Positions 46,501 through 58,761 of a stretch of 64,000 nt of DNA are shown piece by piece; the stretch's first letter is position 1; each line of letters begins with the position of its first letter. Where the stretch lies: the NCBI RefSeq assembly GCF_904849725.1, contig NC_058520.1:346453670-346517669 (forward strand), in the 5' to 3' direction. Source of the DNA: Hordeum vulgare subsp. vulgare. Taxonomy: Eukaryota; Streptophyta; Magnoliopsida; Poales; Poaceae. The translations under genes were made by a program, and so were the position numbers. Under the pieces are notes generated by a model, which was not told where the DNA came from, ran no database searches, and saw nothing but the letters and a program-made list of their open reading frames with translations.

Positions 46501-48591
46501 TAGAGATGAATATCTGAGTTGCGAGTTTGGTACACATTTAAGACAATGTGGAAATTGTTTCACAACGAATGCCACCTTGAACACCATGGTGTGATGGTGC
46601 GTCCGAACATCATAGCCGCACCCTATTGGATATAGTGCATACTATGATGTCTCTTATCGAATTACCACTATCGTTTTTGGGTTATGCATTAGAGACAACC
46701 ACATTCAGTTTAAATAGGGCACCATGTAATTCCGTTGAGATGACACCGTATGAACTATGGTTTGCAGAAACCTAAGCCGTCGTTTCTTATCAAGTTTGGG
46801 GCTCTTACGCTTATGTGAAAAAGTTTCACCCTGATAAGCTCGAACCCAAAGCGGATAAATGCATCTTCATATGATACCCAAAATAGTTGGGAATACCTCC
46901 TATCTCAGATCCGAAAGCAAAGTGTTTGTTTCCAGAAAAGGGTCCTTTCTCGAGAAAAGGTTTCTCTCAAAATAATTCAGTGGGAGGATGGTGAAAACTT
47001 GATGAGGTTATTAAACCGTCACTTCAACCAATGAGTAGCACGGCGCAGGAAATTGTTCCTGTGGCTCCTACACCAGTTGAAGTGGAAGCTGAAGATGTTG
47101 ATCATAAAGCTTCGGATCAAGTTACTACCAAACCTCGTAGGTCGACAAGGAAATTTACCGCTCCAGAGTAGTACGGTAATCCTGTCTTGGAGGTCATGTT
47201 GCTGGACAACAATGAACCTACGAGCTATGGAGAAGCGATGGTGGGCCTGGATTCCGACGAATGGCTGGACGCCATGAAATCCGAGGTAGGATCCATGTAT
47301 GAAAACAAAGTGTAGACTTTGGAAGAACTACTTGATGGTCGTAAGGCTGTTAGGTATAGATGGATCTTTAAGAGGAAGACTGACAATGATGGTGGATGTC
47401 ACCATTAATAAAGCTTGACTTGTCACAAAGATGTTTTCGATAAGTTCAAAGAGTTGACTATGATGAGACTTTCTCACTCATAGCGATGCTAAAAATTTGT
47501 TGGAATTATATTAGCAGTTGCTGCATTATTTATGAAATCTTGCAGATAGGATGTCGAAACATTGTTTCCTCGACGGTTTCCTTGAGGAAAGGTTGTATGT
47601 GATAAAACCAGAAGGTTTTGTCGATCCTAAGGATGCTAACAAATATGCAAGCTCTATGGACTAGAGAAAGCATCTCGGAGTTGGAATATACGCTTTGATG
47701 AGATTATCAAAGTTTTTGGGTCTATACAAAGTTTATGAGAAACTTGTATTCCCAAAGAAGTGAGGGGGAGCACTATAGAATTTCTGATGAGTATATGTGG
47801 TTGACATATTGTTGATCGGAAATGATGTAGAATTTCTGTAAAGCATATAGGGTTGTTTGAAAAGTGTTTTTCAAAGAAAAAACCTGGATTAAGCTACTTG
47901 AACATTGAGCATCAAGATCTATAGAGATAGATCAAGACGCTTGATAGAACTTCTAATCAAATGCATGCCTTGACAAGTTTTTTGAAGGAGTTCAAAATAG
48001 ATCGGCAAAGAAGGGGTTCTTGGTTGTGTTGTAAGGTGTGAATATTGAGTAAGACTCAAAACTCGACCACGGCTAAAGAAAGAGAAAGGACGAAGGACGT
48101 CCCCTATACATTAGTCGTAGGCTCCATAGTATGCTATGCTGTGTACCGCACCTGATGTGTGCCTTTCCATGAATCTGTCAAGTGGTATGAAAGTGATCCA
48201 AGAGTGGATTACTAGACCGCGGTCAAAAGTTATCCTTAGTAAGTAGTGGACTAAGTAATTTTTCTCGATTATGAGGTGATAAAAGAGTTTGTCATAAAGG
48301 GTTACGTCGATGCAAGCTTTGATACTAAGTCGTATGACATTGAGAAGTAAACTCGATTCGTATAGTAGAGCAATCATTTGGAATAGTTCCAAATGGCACG
48401 TTAGTAGAAGCACCTACAAGATGACATAGAGATTTGTAAAGCACACTCAGATTTGAAAGGTTCATACCTGTTGACTAAAACATCTCTCACAAGCAAAACA
48501 TGATCAAACCCGACAGCTGTATGGGTGTTAGATTCATTACAATCACATAGTGATGTGAACTAGATTATTGACTCTAGTGCAAGTGGGAGAC
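43551..48591 (+). pseudogene. Decayed gag-pol internal region of the Angela-like tandem
   Basis: Leader 43551 to about 44800, then relics in Copia order and many stops and shifts. A gag piece lies at 45078-45317 (ERYETSEKILCLQ, VEHVLRLSECYNRLNRVG). A GAG-pre-integrase/integrase piece lies at 46184-46393 (CKSCQIGQMTK, HFDVCGPMSAEARSGYRY). A reverse transcriptase start lies near 47250-47300 (SDEWLDAMKSEVGSMYENK in the local frame). Degenerate RT/RNase H follows to about 48420. The polypurine tract AAGTGGGAGAC is at 48581-48591. Each piece matches its A1 counterpart (30242-31024, 27247-30160) in order. Confidence 0.88.
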
Positions 48592-50403
48592 TATTGGAAA
48601 TATGCCCTAGAGGAAATAATAAATTGGTTATTATTATATTTCCTTGTTCATGATAATTGTTTATTATCCATGCTCGAATTGTATTGATTGGAAAGTCAAA
48701 TACATGTGTGAATACATAGACAACACACTGTCCTTAGTGAGCCTCTAGTTGACTAGCTAGTTGATCAGAAATGGTCAAGGTTTCGTGGCCATAGACAAGT
48801 GTTGTCACTTGATGATGGGATCACATCATTAGGAGAATGATGTGATGTACAAGACCCAAACTATGAACATAGCATATGATCGTGTCGTTTTATTGTTACT
48901 GTTTTCTGCATGTCAATGTATCTGTTCCTATGACCATGAGATCATGCAACTCCCGGACACCAGATGAATACCTTGTGTGTATAAAGCATCGCAACGTTAC
49001 TCGGTGAGTATAAAGGTGCTCCACAGGTATCTCCGAAGATGTCTGTTGGGTTGGCATGGATCAAGACTGGGATTTGTCACTCCGTGTGACGGAGAGGTAT
49101 CACGGGGCCCACTCGGTAATACAACATCACAACAAGCCTTGCAAGGAATGTGACTAAGGAGTTAGTCACGGGATCTTGTATTATGGAACAAGTAAAGAGA
49201 CTTTGTCGGTAACGAGATTGAAATAGGTATAGAGATACCGATGATCGAATCTCGGGCAAGTAACATACCGAAGGAGAAAGGGAACGACATAATTGATTAA
49301 CTGAATCCTTGACATAGAGCTTCAACTGATAAAGATCTTCATAGAATATGTAGGAGCCAATATGGGCATCCAGGTCCCGCTATTAGTTATTGACCGGAGA
49401 GTGTCTCAGGTCATGTGTGCATAGTTCACGAACCCGCAGGGTCTGCACACTTAAGGTTCGGTGACATTTCGGTATAGTTGAGTTATAGGTTTTGGTGACT
49501 GAAGGTTGTTCGGAGTCCCGAATGAGATCATAGGCGTCACGAGGAGCTCCGGAATGGTTTGTAGGCAAAGATTTTGGACACTGGAAAAGTTTCGGGCTCA
49601 TCGGTAGTGTACTGGGAGTGTCGGGAGGGTGCCGGGGGACCACCGAGAGGGGTGTGACGACACAAGAGCCTTATGGGTTGTGAGAGGAGGTGGACCAGCG
49701 CGTGGTGAGTTGGCTGAAGCCTCTCTCAAAATCCCATGCAGCTAGGAGTGGAGATAAAAGCCAAAAGTCCTTTAAAAGGAAAGGAAGGAGGAGTCCTCCC
49801 AAAGTAATCCACCTCCCTTGTGGGAAGGTGGACTCTTCCTTGTAGGGTTCGGTCGACCCCTTCTCCTTGGAGTAGGGGCCAAGTCTGCCTCCTCTCCCCT
49901 CCTCCTATATATACTAGAGGTTTTGAGGGTTTTGAGACACAGAAATCAGCCACGAATGCCTCTCTCTCTCCCTCTAGATATGTTTATCCTCTAGTCTAAT
50001 TCGGCGGTGCTTAGGCGAATCCCTGCTAGATTAGTTCACCAACACCACCACCACGCCGCCGTGTTGGAGAACTCATCTACCTCTTCGCCCCCTCTTGCTG
50101 GATCAATAAGACGGAGATCGTCATCGAGTTGTACGTGTGTTGAATGTGGAGGTATCGTCCGTTCGGCACTAGATCGGGATGGATCATGATGGGATCGCGG
50201 GACGGATAGTGATGAGATCGCGAGACGAGCTGCGATTTGAATCGCGAAGATGTTCCACTACATCAACCGCGTTATATACGCTTCCGCTTAGCGATCGACA
50301 AGGGTATGTAGATTCACTCTCCCCTCTCGTAGAGGATCATCACCATGGATAAGTATTGCGTGTTCGTAGGAATTTTTTGTTTCCCATGCAACGTTCCCCA
50401 ACA
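48592..50403 (+). mobile_element. Second LTR of the Angela-like tandem
   Basis: 1812 bp, start TATTGGAAATATGCCCTAGA, end ACGTTCCCCAACA, with CCTATATATAC TATA near 49905-49915. It is followed directly by another primer-site region (GTGGCATCGTGAGC) and leader, so it serves as 3' LTR on its left and 5' LTR on its right. Confidence 0.9.
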
Positions 50404-52080
50404 GTGGCATCGTGAGCTAGGTTCATGCGTAGATGATATCTCGAGTAGAACACACAAGAGTTTGTGGGCTTTGATGCTCAATTTGCTATCCTCCTTAGTC
50501 TTTTCTTGATTCGGCGGTATTGTTGGATTGAAGCGGGCCGGACCAACATTACTCGTACGCTTATAAGAGACCGGTTTCATCGACTAACATGAAACTTATT
50601 GCATAAAGATGACTGTCAGGTGTCTATTTCTTCAACTTTGTTGATTCGGATTTAACCGAGGCGGTCCTTGGAGAAGTTTAAATAGCAACTTGCATATCAC
50701 CGTTGTGGTTTTGCGTAAGTAAGATACGATCATACTAGATACCCATAACAGCCACGTAAATCATGCAACAACAAAATAGGGGACATCTAACTTGTTTTTG
50801 CAGGGCATGCATATGTGATGTGATATGGACAAAGACATGATATGATATATTGGATGTATGAGATCATCATGTTGTAATAGTTAAATATCGACTTACACAT
50901 CGATGCTACGGCAACCGGCATGAGCCATAGGGTTGTCTTTAATCTTTTGCACTTGGAGATGCTTTGCTTTATCGCTAGTAGTAGATATAGTAGTAACAAC
51001 ATAGTTAGCGCGACAACCTCGATGGCAGCACAATAATGGAGATCATGGTGTGGTGCCGATGACGATGGAGATCATGCTGGTGCTTTGCTGATGGAGATCA
51101 AGAAGCACAAGTTCATGGCCATATCATGCCACTTATGATTTGCATGTGATATTAATCATTTTATGCACATTATTTTTCTTAGGAAGACGGTAGCATTATA
51201 AGGTGGTCCCTTGCTAAAATTTCAAGATAAAATTGTGTTCTGCTCGACTGTGCTTCGTTGCAATAGTTCGTCGTTTCGAGAAACCACGTAGTGATCGGGT
51301 GTGATAGACTCAACGTTCACATACAACGGGTGCAAAACAGTTGCACACGTGGAACACTCGGGTTAAACTTGATGAAACTAGCATGTACATATATGGCCTT
51401 GGAACACAAGAGACCTAAAGGTCGAACATGAATCATATAGTTGATATGATCAACATGGAGATCTTCCTCATTGAAACTATACTCAACTCACGTGATGATC
51501 GGATCATGCGACACTCGAATGTCTAGAGGGATGTCAATTTGAGTGGGAGTTCTTAAGTAGTATGATTAATTGAACTCATTATCATGAACATAGTCAAAAA
51601 GGTCTTTGCAAATTATGGTGTAGCTTGCGTTGTAGCTCTACTATTTTTGATATGTTCCTAGAGAAAACGTAATTGAAAGATCATAGTAGAAATTATGCGG
51701 ACTAGGTCCCGAAACTGAGGATTGTTTTCATTGCTGCAAGAAGGCTTATGTCCTTAATGCACCACTCGGTGAGCTGAACCCCGAACGTCGTGTGTAGATG
51801 TTGCGAACATCTGACATACACGTTTTTGAAGACTGCGTGACAGTTCAGTGCATAATGCTTAAACGACTTAGAATTGAGGCGATGAAGACATTTCGAACGT
51901 CACGGGACATACGAGATGTTCCAAGAGATGAAATTGGGATTTCATGCTCGTGCCCGTGTTGAGAGGTATGAGACCTCCGACAAGATTCTTTGTCTACAAA
52001 GTAATGGAGAAAATCTCAATCTTTGAGCATGTGCTCAGATTGTCTGAGTGCTACAATCGCTTGAATCGAGTGGGAGTTGA
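50404..52080 (+). pseudogene. Second, truncated internal region (leader and gag start) of the Angela-like tandem
   Basis: Collinear with 43551-45239: the same leader, the same gag relic (GRYETSDK-like region near 51960, EHVLRLSECYNRLNRVGV near 52030-52078). It then breaks within gag: the shared GTGGGAGTTGA continues as ATATGTTGCG here but as TCTTCCAG in the first copy. G4 LTR sequence follows. Confidence 0.88.
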
Positions 52081-54853
52081 ATATGTTGCGCTCGCTAAAT
52101 TCGACTCATGTAGCATATTTTTTCTGCCCAGCGATTTAACTATTTTCCGAGGAATTTCACAATTACAAAAAATCCCACTATAAAAAATGTTCATATCTAA
52201 TTAACCGTGCATCAGAGTTAAAAACTTTATATATGAAAAATGGGTAGAATTATGTGTAGATTAATAATATCCAACTTTCAACCATGTTCAAAATATTTAA
52301 CTTGTTGTTTTCATTTAGTTTTCACAAATGCCATGTTAAAATGGTTTAATTCATAGCTAATTAACCGTAGTGTCGTTTAAAATGATTTATATATGTAACT
52401 TGACTAGAAAAATGTGTAAAATAACATGGTGACATTTATTTTGCTATTTAACAACCCTAAAATTTTATTATAGGCAGAACAATACCAAAATCTTAATTTG
52501 CATATGGGGACTTTCCGGAATTGTTATTCATTGTTCCGACCTCATTTAAACTTGCCTAGAATTTCATGTAGTTTATTAATATCTTGCTGCAACCATGCTT
52601 AACATGTTTGTTTTGTTGTTTGTATGCATTTTGCATCAATGTGATATTATCTTGTGTTGGTCATATCTTTTACGCCGTAGTTGCGTTGTAGATGATCCAT
52701 ATATGTAAATCCACTAGAATGACGTGTAGAATCACATCGACAACTTTATTTTGTTGTTTAATAAATATAAAACATTATTAGTTCAGATCTGGACCAATTT
52801 CAAAATTAACATATGGGGTCATCTCGGAAATAGTATAAGTTGTTTCCGACCTCATTTAAAATGCCTAGCTAATGTAGTTTATTATGCTTCACCTCTTGCC
52901 ATGTTAAAGAACATTTAATATTGTGAGTAAATAAACGTGAGTGAACTAAATAATTTGAACGTGGAGTTTCTTCAATATGCAAGTCATCGCATACTGAACT
53001 TCACTTAATGTGTAGAAGTTGATTGTTGTGCTTTGCCATGTAATGCATAATTAAACCAGACATGCATCATATTTGTTTGCGCATCATATCATGAATATGT
53101 TGTGGTGTTTATCATGTGTTGATTGTTCGTTTCCGGATTGCTTCTAGTGTGAGGATTCGTTTGACTACGTTGGTTCGTCTACTTCACGGATTCGTTCTTC
53201 TTCCAACCGGTATCTCAGTCAAGATGATCATTTTCCTAGATACCACTACTATCATTAACATGCTAGTTGTCTCGTTTCTTTTGCTATGTCTCGCTACCTA
53301 CCACATGTTTAGCAAGCCTCCCAACATTGCCATGAAAAACGTCTCACACCTCCACATCCCGGCAAACCTTTGTTTGGCTATGTTACCGCTTGCTCAGCCT
53401 TCTTATAGCGTTGCTAGTTGCAGGTGCTTTCCATGTGACAACATGGTTTCCTTGTTATATCACCATATTATTTCTATTTAACTTAATGCACCAAATACTT
53501 GGTAAATGGTGGAAGGCTTGGCCTTCTAGCTCGGTGCTTTGTTCCGTCTTTGCCGCCCTAGTTACTTGTGTACCGGTGTTCTGTTCCATATTCAACGCTC
53601 CTAACATGCTCAGGGTTGTTATGGGGACCCCCTTGATTTCCATTTTGGGATAAAACTCTTGTGGCAAGGCCCAACATTGGTTCTATATTTTCCCAACATA
53701 ATAATACTGAACACCATTATTAAAGCACAGGGCGTCATGGACCCGAGGATTAATTCAACATAATATAAGAAGGTCCAGTGTTGATGGTGCTGGTCCAAAA
53801 TAGAGCACTATGCGGGGCCAACCCGGGGCAACTCGGGTGATTTCTATTAGGCCACCATATACTAGCTCACCCGGTTGTGCCCTGAGAATTAGATATGTGA
53901 ATCCTATCGGGATTTTCGGCATGCCATGCGGCCTTGCTAGATTTGTTTTACTCTTATCCAAGGTCTTATGCATTGGGATATCGAGGATACCTCGGGCTAT
54001 CTCGAGGTTGAGGTTTTCTCTCCTGGGCAACTTGTGGTAGTTTGTGATTGACTAGTTGGAGCACCCCTGCAGGGTTAATTCTTTTGTAAAGTCGTGCCCG
54101 CGGTTATGTGGCAACTTGGAAACTTTGTTTAACACCCAGTCATAGCAAACTTGAATTAATCTTAATTAACATATGCCAACTATGTGCATAACCGTGAATG
54201 TCTCTTCTCATGAGTTCTTATCCGAGAGAGGACACGGTGGGGTTATGTTCGACGTAAGTAGGTGTTTAGGATCACTTCATGATCACTACTAGTTCACGTC
54301 CGTTATGCGTAGCTCATCCCCCTCTTATTCTTGTACTCGTAGTTAGCCACTCAAATAAAATGCTTAGTTTCTTGTTGCAACCTCACCACTTAACCATACC
54401 TCACACATTAATCTTTACTAGGATACCTTTGGAAATGAGATTGTTGAGTCCCTATGGCTCATAGATTACTACAACAATAGTTGCAGGTACATGTAAAGCG
54501 ATACTTCGACGTGAGCGCGATGATTGTTCTATTTGGAGTTTCTTCTTCTTTTTCTTCATCGATCTTAGTTCTAGGCCAGCAACCTGGGATAGCAAGGATG
54601 GACGTCAATATTTTATTGTGTGATTTCGTCTGTAGTCGGACCCTGCTCTTCTACATGATGTTTGAATGTATTGTTCTATTGGGATGTACATGATGTATCT
54701 TGTGGCAAGTGTAAGCCAATTCCATATACTCATCTCTTCTGTACATGTACTTGTAACAATATCCATTCTTACAAAATGGCGAGATGCGCTTCTATCCCTG
54801 TCGAGGCCCTCGAGCCAAAATAAGGATAGGATCACATCTTGGGCATTACAAGT

Positions 54854-54865
54854 TGGTATCGGAGC
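54854..54865 (+). other. Primer-binding site of G4
   Basis: TGGTATCGGAGC, one mismatch from the initiator-Met-type TGGTATCAGAGC, 3 nt after the LTR end. It confirms plus orientation and that 40815-54850 is a 5' LTR. Confidence 0.85.
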
Positions 54866-55684
54866 AGTACCAACCTAGGAACCCCCTTGATTGATCGAAC
54901 TTGGCCTAGTCGAGTCTAGTAAAAAACTACTTTTAGTCTAGTTATATATCAGAGAGTAGGATTCTTTTTACTCCTCTTCTATTCTCTGGTGGGGAATGTT
55001 GACGTGGGATTTTTAATTATACCCCTCTTCGCACTCAAATTTTTTAGGATCACGCGGGTTTTTTGGAATCTCTAAGATGTCGATGTGACAGAATTCTGTA
55101 CTTGGTGCCTCCTGTTTGAATTGACTTTATTCTGGGGAGTGGAGCTCTAGGAGATTCTTGATACATCACTATCGTTCAGTTTCCTTAGTATCTCAGGACG
55201 GAGGATGTTCAAAATTTCTTCAATACTCTTTGTGATGGAGGATGTTCAAAGTGCTTGGGAGAGCATCGAGATGTACTGCCATAATTAGTATCATTGTGAT
55301 TACAAGGGTCTGAGGTAGATGAATTTCTGAGACTCTTGTTATGTGTTGACGGATGTGTTACATTGGAGCGTAGTATCATGTTAGGAGTTATGTGAGGTTT
55401 TGCTCCTTGTATCCGTGTACTAGATTGCATAACCGGAAGATTTCGGGAGTTATCAGGTGGGAATTCAAGTAGTTACCTAGGCTATCTTCCAACAGATGCA
55501 TGATGTGAGGTTGGGGTTCGACATCTAGTGGTTTATTTGTTCACGATCATCTTACACAGGACATCCTCGATATATTTCATCATGTATCCTTCGTCAAGCC
55601 TTATAGTTCGCTACGCCTAGGGAGCATATTCAAGCGTCATTTCAATATGACAATCCAATTTACGATCGAGCCCGGGCGAATCTT
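54866..55684 (+). pseudogene. Heavily deleted internal region of G4
   Basis: Leader-like sequence after the PBS, with no gag, protease or RT. Near 55569-55625 the plus strand encodes DIFHHVSFVKPYSSLR, which resembles the conserved F-HVS-LKPY stretch at the integrase C-terminus of plant Gypsy elements. Most of gag-pol appears deleted between. A 15-bp motif GGAGGATGTTCAAA is repeated at about 55200 and 55237. Confidence 0.5.
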
Positions 55685-55856
55685 ACCACGAAAATATCGA
55701 GCGAAGTCTCTGTCATATATTTGTTTTCTGCTTGTTTCGTAAGCCTCGTCCTTTATTTTGTTGGAATATGGTAATTCGAGTTGCTTCGATGTCAAGTGGT
55801 GATTTCATATCTTTTCTAAGTGGTCATTTCATATCTTTTCTAAGTGGTGTTCTCAT
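55685..55856 (+). repeat. Left copy of the direct repeat flanking segment X1
   Basis: 172 bp beginning ACCACGAAAATATCGAGCG and ending GTGGTGTTCTCAT, matching 58762-58909 (148 bp). The 24-bp difference is a tandem duplication in this copy only (55802-55849). The sequence belongs to the G4 3' part. Confidence 0.85.
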
Positions 55857-56138
55857 CACTTTTTTATTGACTTTCAAGCTTCTACTTTATTTTCATTAAA
55901 TTAAGCAAATACTTACGCATTTTCAAAAAAAATACAACAACAACACGCGGGAGAGAGTCATCCTCACTACTCAAGTCCAATTTTTCCTCAATGAAGTGAG
56001 TTTTAAAATCACATTATGCTACTTATGTTCCGTAACTATTTTGCGACAATAAACCAATCAAGTATAATACATCTCATATGTTTATATTTTCATGCTCGTA
56101 TTATTAATTGTAATATTCATGTTCCAGATAAGCATATA

Positions 56139-56525
56139 CTCCCTTCGTCCGGGTTTATTGGGCCCCTGGGCGTAGGGAGCTCGTCCGCTCCAATTAGGCC
56201 CCTTCATCGGTGTATGGTTCGTCTTCACGAACGTAGAAAATTTTCATGCACGAGCTCATATACATTGAGCGACTAGTACTACTCCTAGAACAACGCCATG
56301 GCTAGCCAGCCAATGCATGCACTTTTAGTCCTCTTTGGATTGGCCCTTGCATGCACCATGCGTCATCCGAGGCTGCCACAAAGTAGAAGTATTACTGTGC
56401 ACATGAGCTGGCGCTCGCTTCCGAAGTGTCAGGAAATTAAACGACTGCATGCTTCTATGGATTAATCATCTTGCCTTGGTACCTGCGACTTGGTGGGGGG
56501 GGCTAATAAACCCGGACGGAGGGAG
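56139..56525. mobile_element. Mariner/Stowaway-type MITE, copy in X1
   Basis: 387 bp with terminal inverted repeats CTCCCTTCGTCCGGGTTTAT and (other end) ATAAACCCGGACGGAGGGAG-like sequence, flanked by TA on both sides (56137-56138, 56526-56527). The CTCCCTCCGT start and TA duplication are typical of Stowaway/Mariner MITEs in grasses. The length is above the usual Stowaway range. I see no transposase ORF. Confidence 0.8.
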
Positions 56526-57918
56526 TATCATTTAAACATATTGCCAACAATTCGATTGAGATGCTGAAATCTCAAAAAGCTTTATTGAATGAAAAAATCG
56601 ATACATTGTAGATTAAGGGAATACATACTTATATTGCATGACAACTATTTATTTTTTGGATAATTCATAGCGTCCTTGTTTCACCGCTCACTGGATGTGT
56701 GCGATATCAGTCGATGCTTGATGTTGAAATCACATATGTGGCAAAAGGATGATTTGCGTCTTAGTTTTTTGACTACTTGATTGGTAGGTAGTTTGTACAT
56801 CATTTCTTTGTTCTGGTGTTCTAGTCTCTTAGTGTTGTAGTTTCTACATGTCTACATATGTGTATCTTTCACGTAAGACTATTTGTATTTGCAACGTTGT
56901 AAATTTGAAATATTTGGGAACTATAATGTTGTTTGACTTGATTGTGATATTTGTATTACATTTTTACCAACTATTGTATCACACTTGGATTAGATAGAAG
57001 AAAAATCACGTGTGCACACCCTCCATTTCTTTTCTGGCTCCGCCACTCGGTGTTTGAGATCATCAATGTCGCGTGGCAGCATGCTGCACTCCGTTGATAT
57101 GTTATGTATATATATATGCTATTTTTATTTTATGTGATAAAATTTAAGAGTTTTATGAGCATAAGTTTGTGGTTATAACTCTGTAGTCACAAAAAGCAAG
57201 ACATGCACAGGAACAATTTAAAAAGTATTCACTTTATCACCATGTGTGCTACATCTTGCAAGATGATAAGTACACATTGCCCTTTTTAGCAGGACTGAAC
57301 ACATTACATTCATTTGTAGCTTATATCATTCTAGTGGAGCCTGTGGTGGGATAGGATTGCTACATGCGATGCAACGATACATAGCCTTTCTAAATTGTTG
57401 CATGCGACCTACATGTGGCTTAGTACGAGTGTATGAAATAATTTGATCATCAGTATGTGGACACCGACGGTACACACAAGGGTATTATGTAATAGAAATT
57501 ACCGCATGTGTTTGCGAGGATCTGGGTCTGTTTTGTGAATTCATTTTCCTATGGGGTTACCTGCTGACGGGCCATGTTGAATTGCCTTTGTTCATAAGTA
57601 TTTTGCAAATTGTCTTATCAGTAGTGAGGCCTCATGTTGCCATTTTAGACAATAATTTTTCAAAAAGAAGAAAATTTGGTGCTACAAAATAACATCATGA
57701 GATTTGGAAAATAGTACACTTTAAATTGCATCCTTTAGGATAGGTTTGTTATTCCTTTTGCAATGAACTTTAAACCATTGATGTAACTTCACGTAAAAAA
57801 AATGTACTCAAAACAACTACTATGACGTGCTAATGTTAGTGTTGAATTATAGTGAGTTGTAGGTATTCTTAAAAGAATCGAGGAACGAGAACATTTATAG
57901 ATGTTTGCCCCGTATTTT

Positions 57919-58379
57919 TTATGTTCCTGCAATATGATCGTATGACTTTAGGGGTAAAAGAACAAATATTGGATGCATCTGTGAGTAATTGTTTGCAAGA
58001 AAACCTGTACAAAATTTAAGAATATAACAATTCCAAGGATATTTTGTAATTAATTTTAAAAGCATCAGATCCTTATGGTTCGAAAAAGCAATAATGTAGA
58101 TGAGATTTTGCAATAATGGTAATTCATGCAATCCAGGGAAATTTCCAAGCAGATTATGTATGAGTTCAAGACCCATGTGGAAACAAAAACATAGAGATGT
58201 ATGCCAATCAAAACTGTTATTCCTGATGGTAATTTGTATTTTTTTTTGCCAACATATAGCTTCAGGCCAATCAAAGAAGAAAAGGAATTCGTAATTGAGA
58301 AAGTAGTCTTGTGTGTCATATGGCCGGTGTGGGCGTTTCCAAGCAGATTATGTATGAGCTCAAGATCCCTTATTCGCAT
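57919..58379 (-). pseudogene. Possible leucine-rich-repeat gene fragment in X1
   Basis: On the minus strand the phrase LELIHNLLGN occurs twice (near 58140-58170 and 58330-58360). One copy continues as FPGLHELPLLQNL, which fits the plant extracellular LRR pattern LxLxxNxLxGxFPxxLxxLxxLxxL. The two copies are separated by unrelated sequence and stops, as expected for repeat exons and introns. It could also be a chance match in AT-rich DNA. Confidence 0.3.
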
Positions 58380-58761
58380 TGCGCCTAATCGTCTTGTAAA
58401 TTTATTTACTCCCTTCCTAGGAAAAAGAATTTGTACTTCAGCTAGAGAGCATCCGATGGTACTCCATCTGAGGATTTTTGTAGTTTATTAGATTTTATTT
58501 AGGCGTCAATTGTGCTAATGTGCAGCTGACATGTGCCTTACTTTTGATTTGGCTGGGTACTCTCTGTGAGTTTGCATAAGAATTTATTTCTAGGGGAAGG
58601 TTTGTAGAGGAATTATCGGTGTTCGCTTGACATTTCTTTTGCATGCATGATGTGACTACGTCATGTGTTAATTGGTTTGACCGGAATCTTCGGATGGTTA
58701 GTTTCTAGAATATGGGGACGTGCGTGCATGTGGTGGCTGCGTGCATGGTTTGATTATAAAA

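Larger units (their letters stand above)
41726..52080 (+). mobile_element. Decayed Angela-like Copia tandem: LTR-internal-LTR-partial internal
   Basis: Plus-strand array: LTR 41726-43550, internal 43551-48591, LTR 48592-50403, then a second leader and gag start 50404-52080 that stops abruptly. A simple element would end at 50403. A third LTR is missing, and the right edge at 52080 lies inside gag. The left flank is GACCC. By-eye LTR divergence is roughly 7-8% over 370 bp. Coding capacity is fully lost. Confidence 0.85.
40815..54850 (+). mobile_element. 5' LTR of Gypsy element G4, interrupted by the Angela-like tandem
   Basis: It starts TGTAACAGCCCGAAATCGAC at 40815 and ends GGGCATTACA at 54850, immediately before a Met-type PBS. 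Real LTR sequence is 40815-41725 plus 52081-54850, about 3.7 kb. A CTATTTAA TATA-like box lies near 41395-41405, followed by GC-rich leader DNA up to the insertion. The later part is AT-rich with AATTAACCGT-type repeats (52190, 52360). It is inserted in the ORF of relic GA. The preceding 5 bp is CGGGA; no duplicate is findable because the 3' end is lost. ORFs at 53116-54030 are incidental. Confidence 0.75.
55857..58761. repeat. Segment X1, copy 1 of a large direct duplication
   Basis: About 2.9 kb, AT-rich, starting CACTTTTTTATTGACTTTC. Its first 1.5 kb recurs at 62519-64000 in the same orientation with high similarity. It contains a MITE (56139-56525), a segment ending in GGCTCCGCCACT (about 57038-57049), and a possible leucine-rich-repeat gene fragment (57919-58379, minus). 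It has no TG/CA ends, terminal inverted repeats or target duplication of normal size, so it is not a simple transposon. It is bracketed by a long direct repeat. Confidence 0.75.

Noticed and set aside
55857..55870. CACT start of X1 and X2 as a CACTA transposon end
   Set aside because: No CACTA-type inverted end, subterminal repeats or 3-bp target duplication at the other boundary, and the following sequence is not CACTA.
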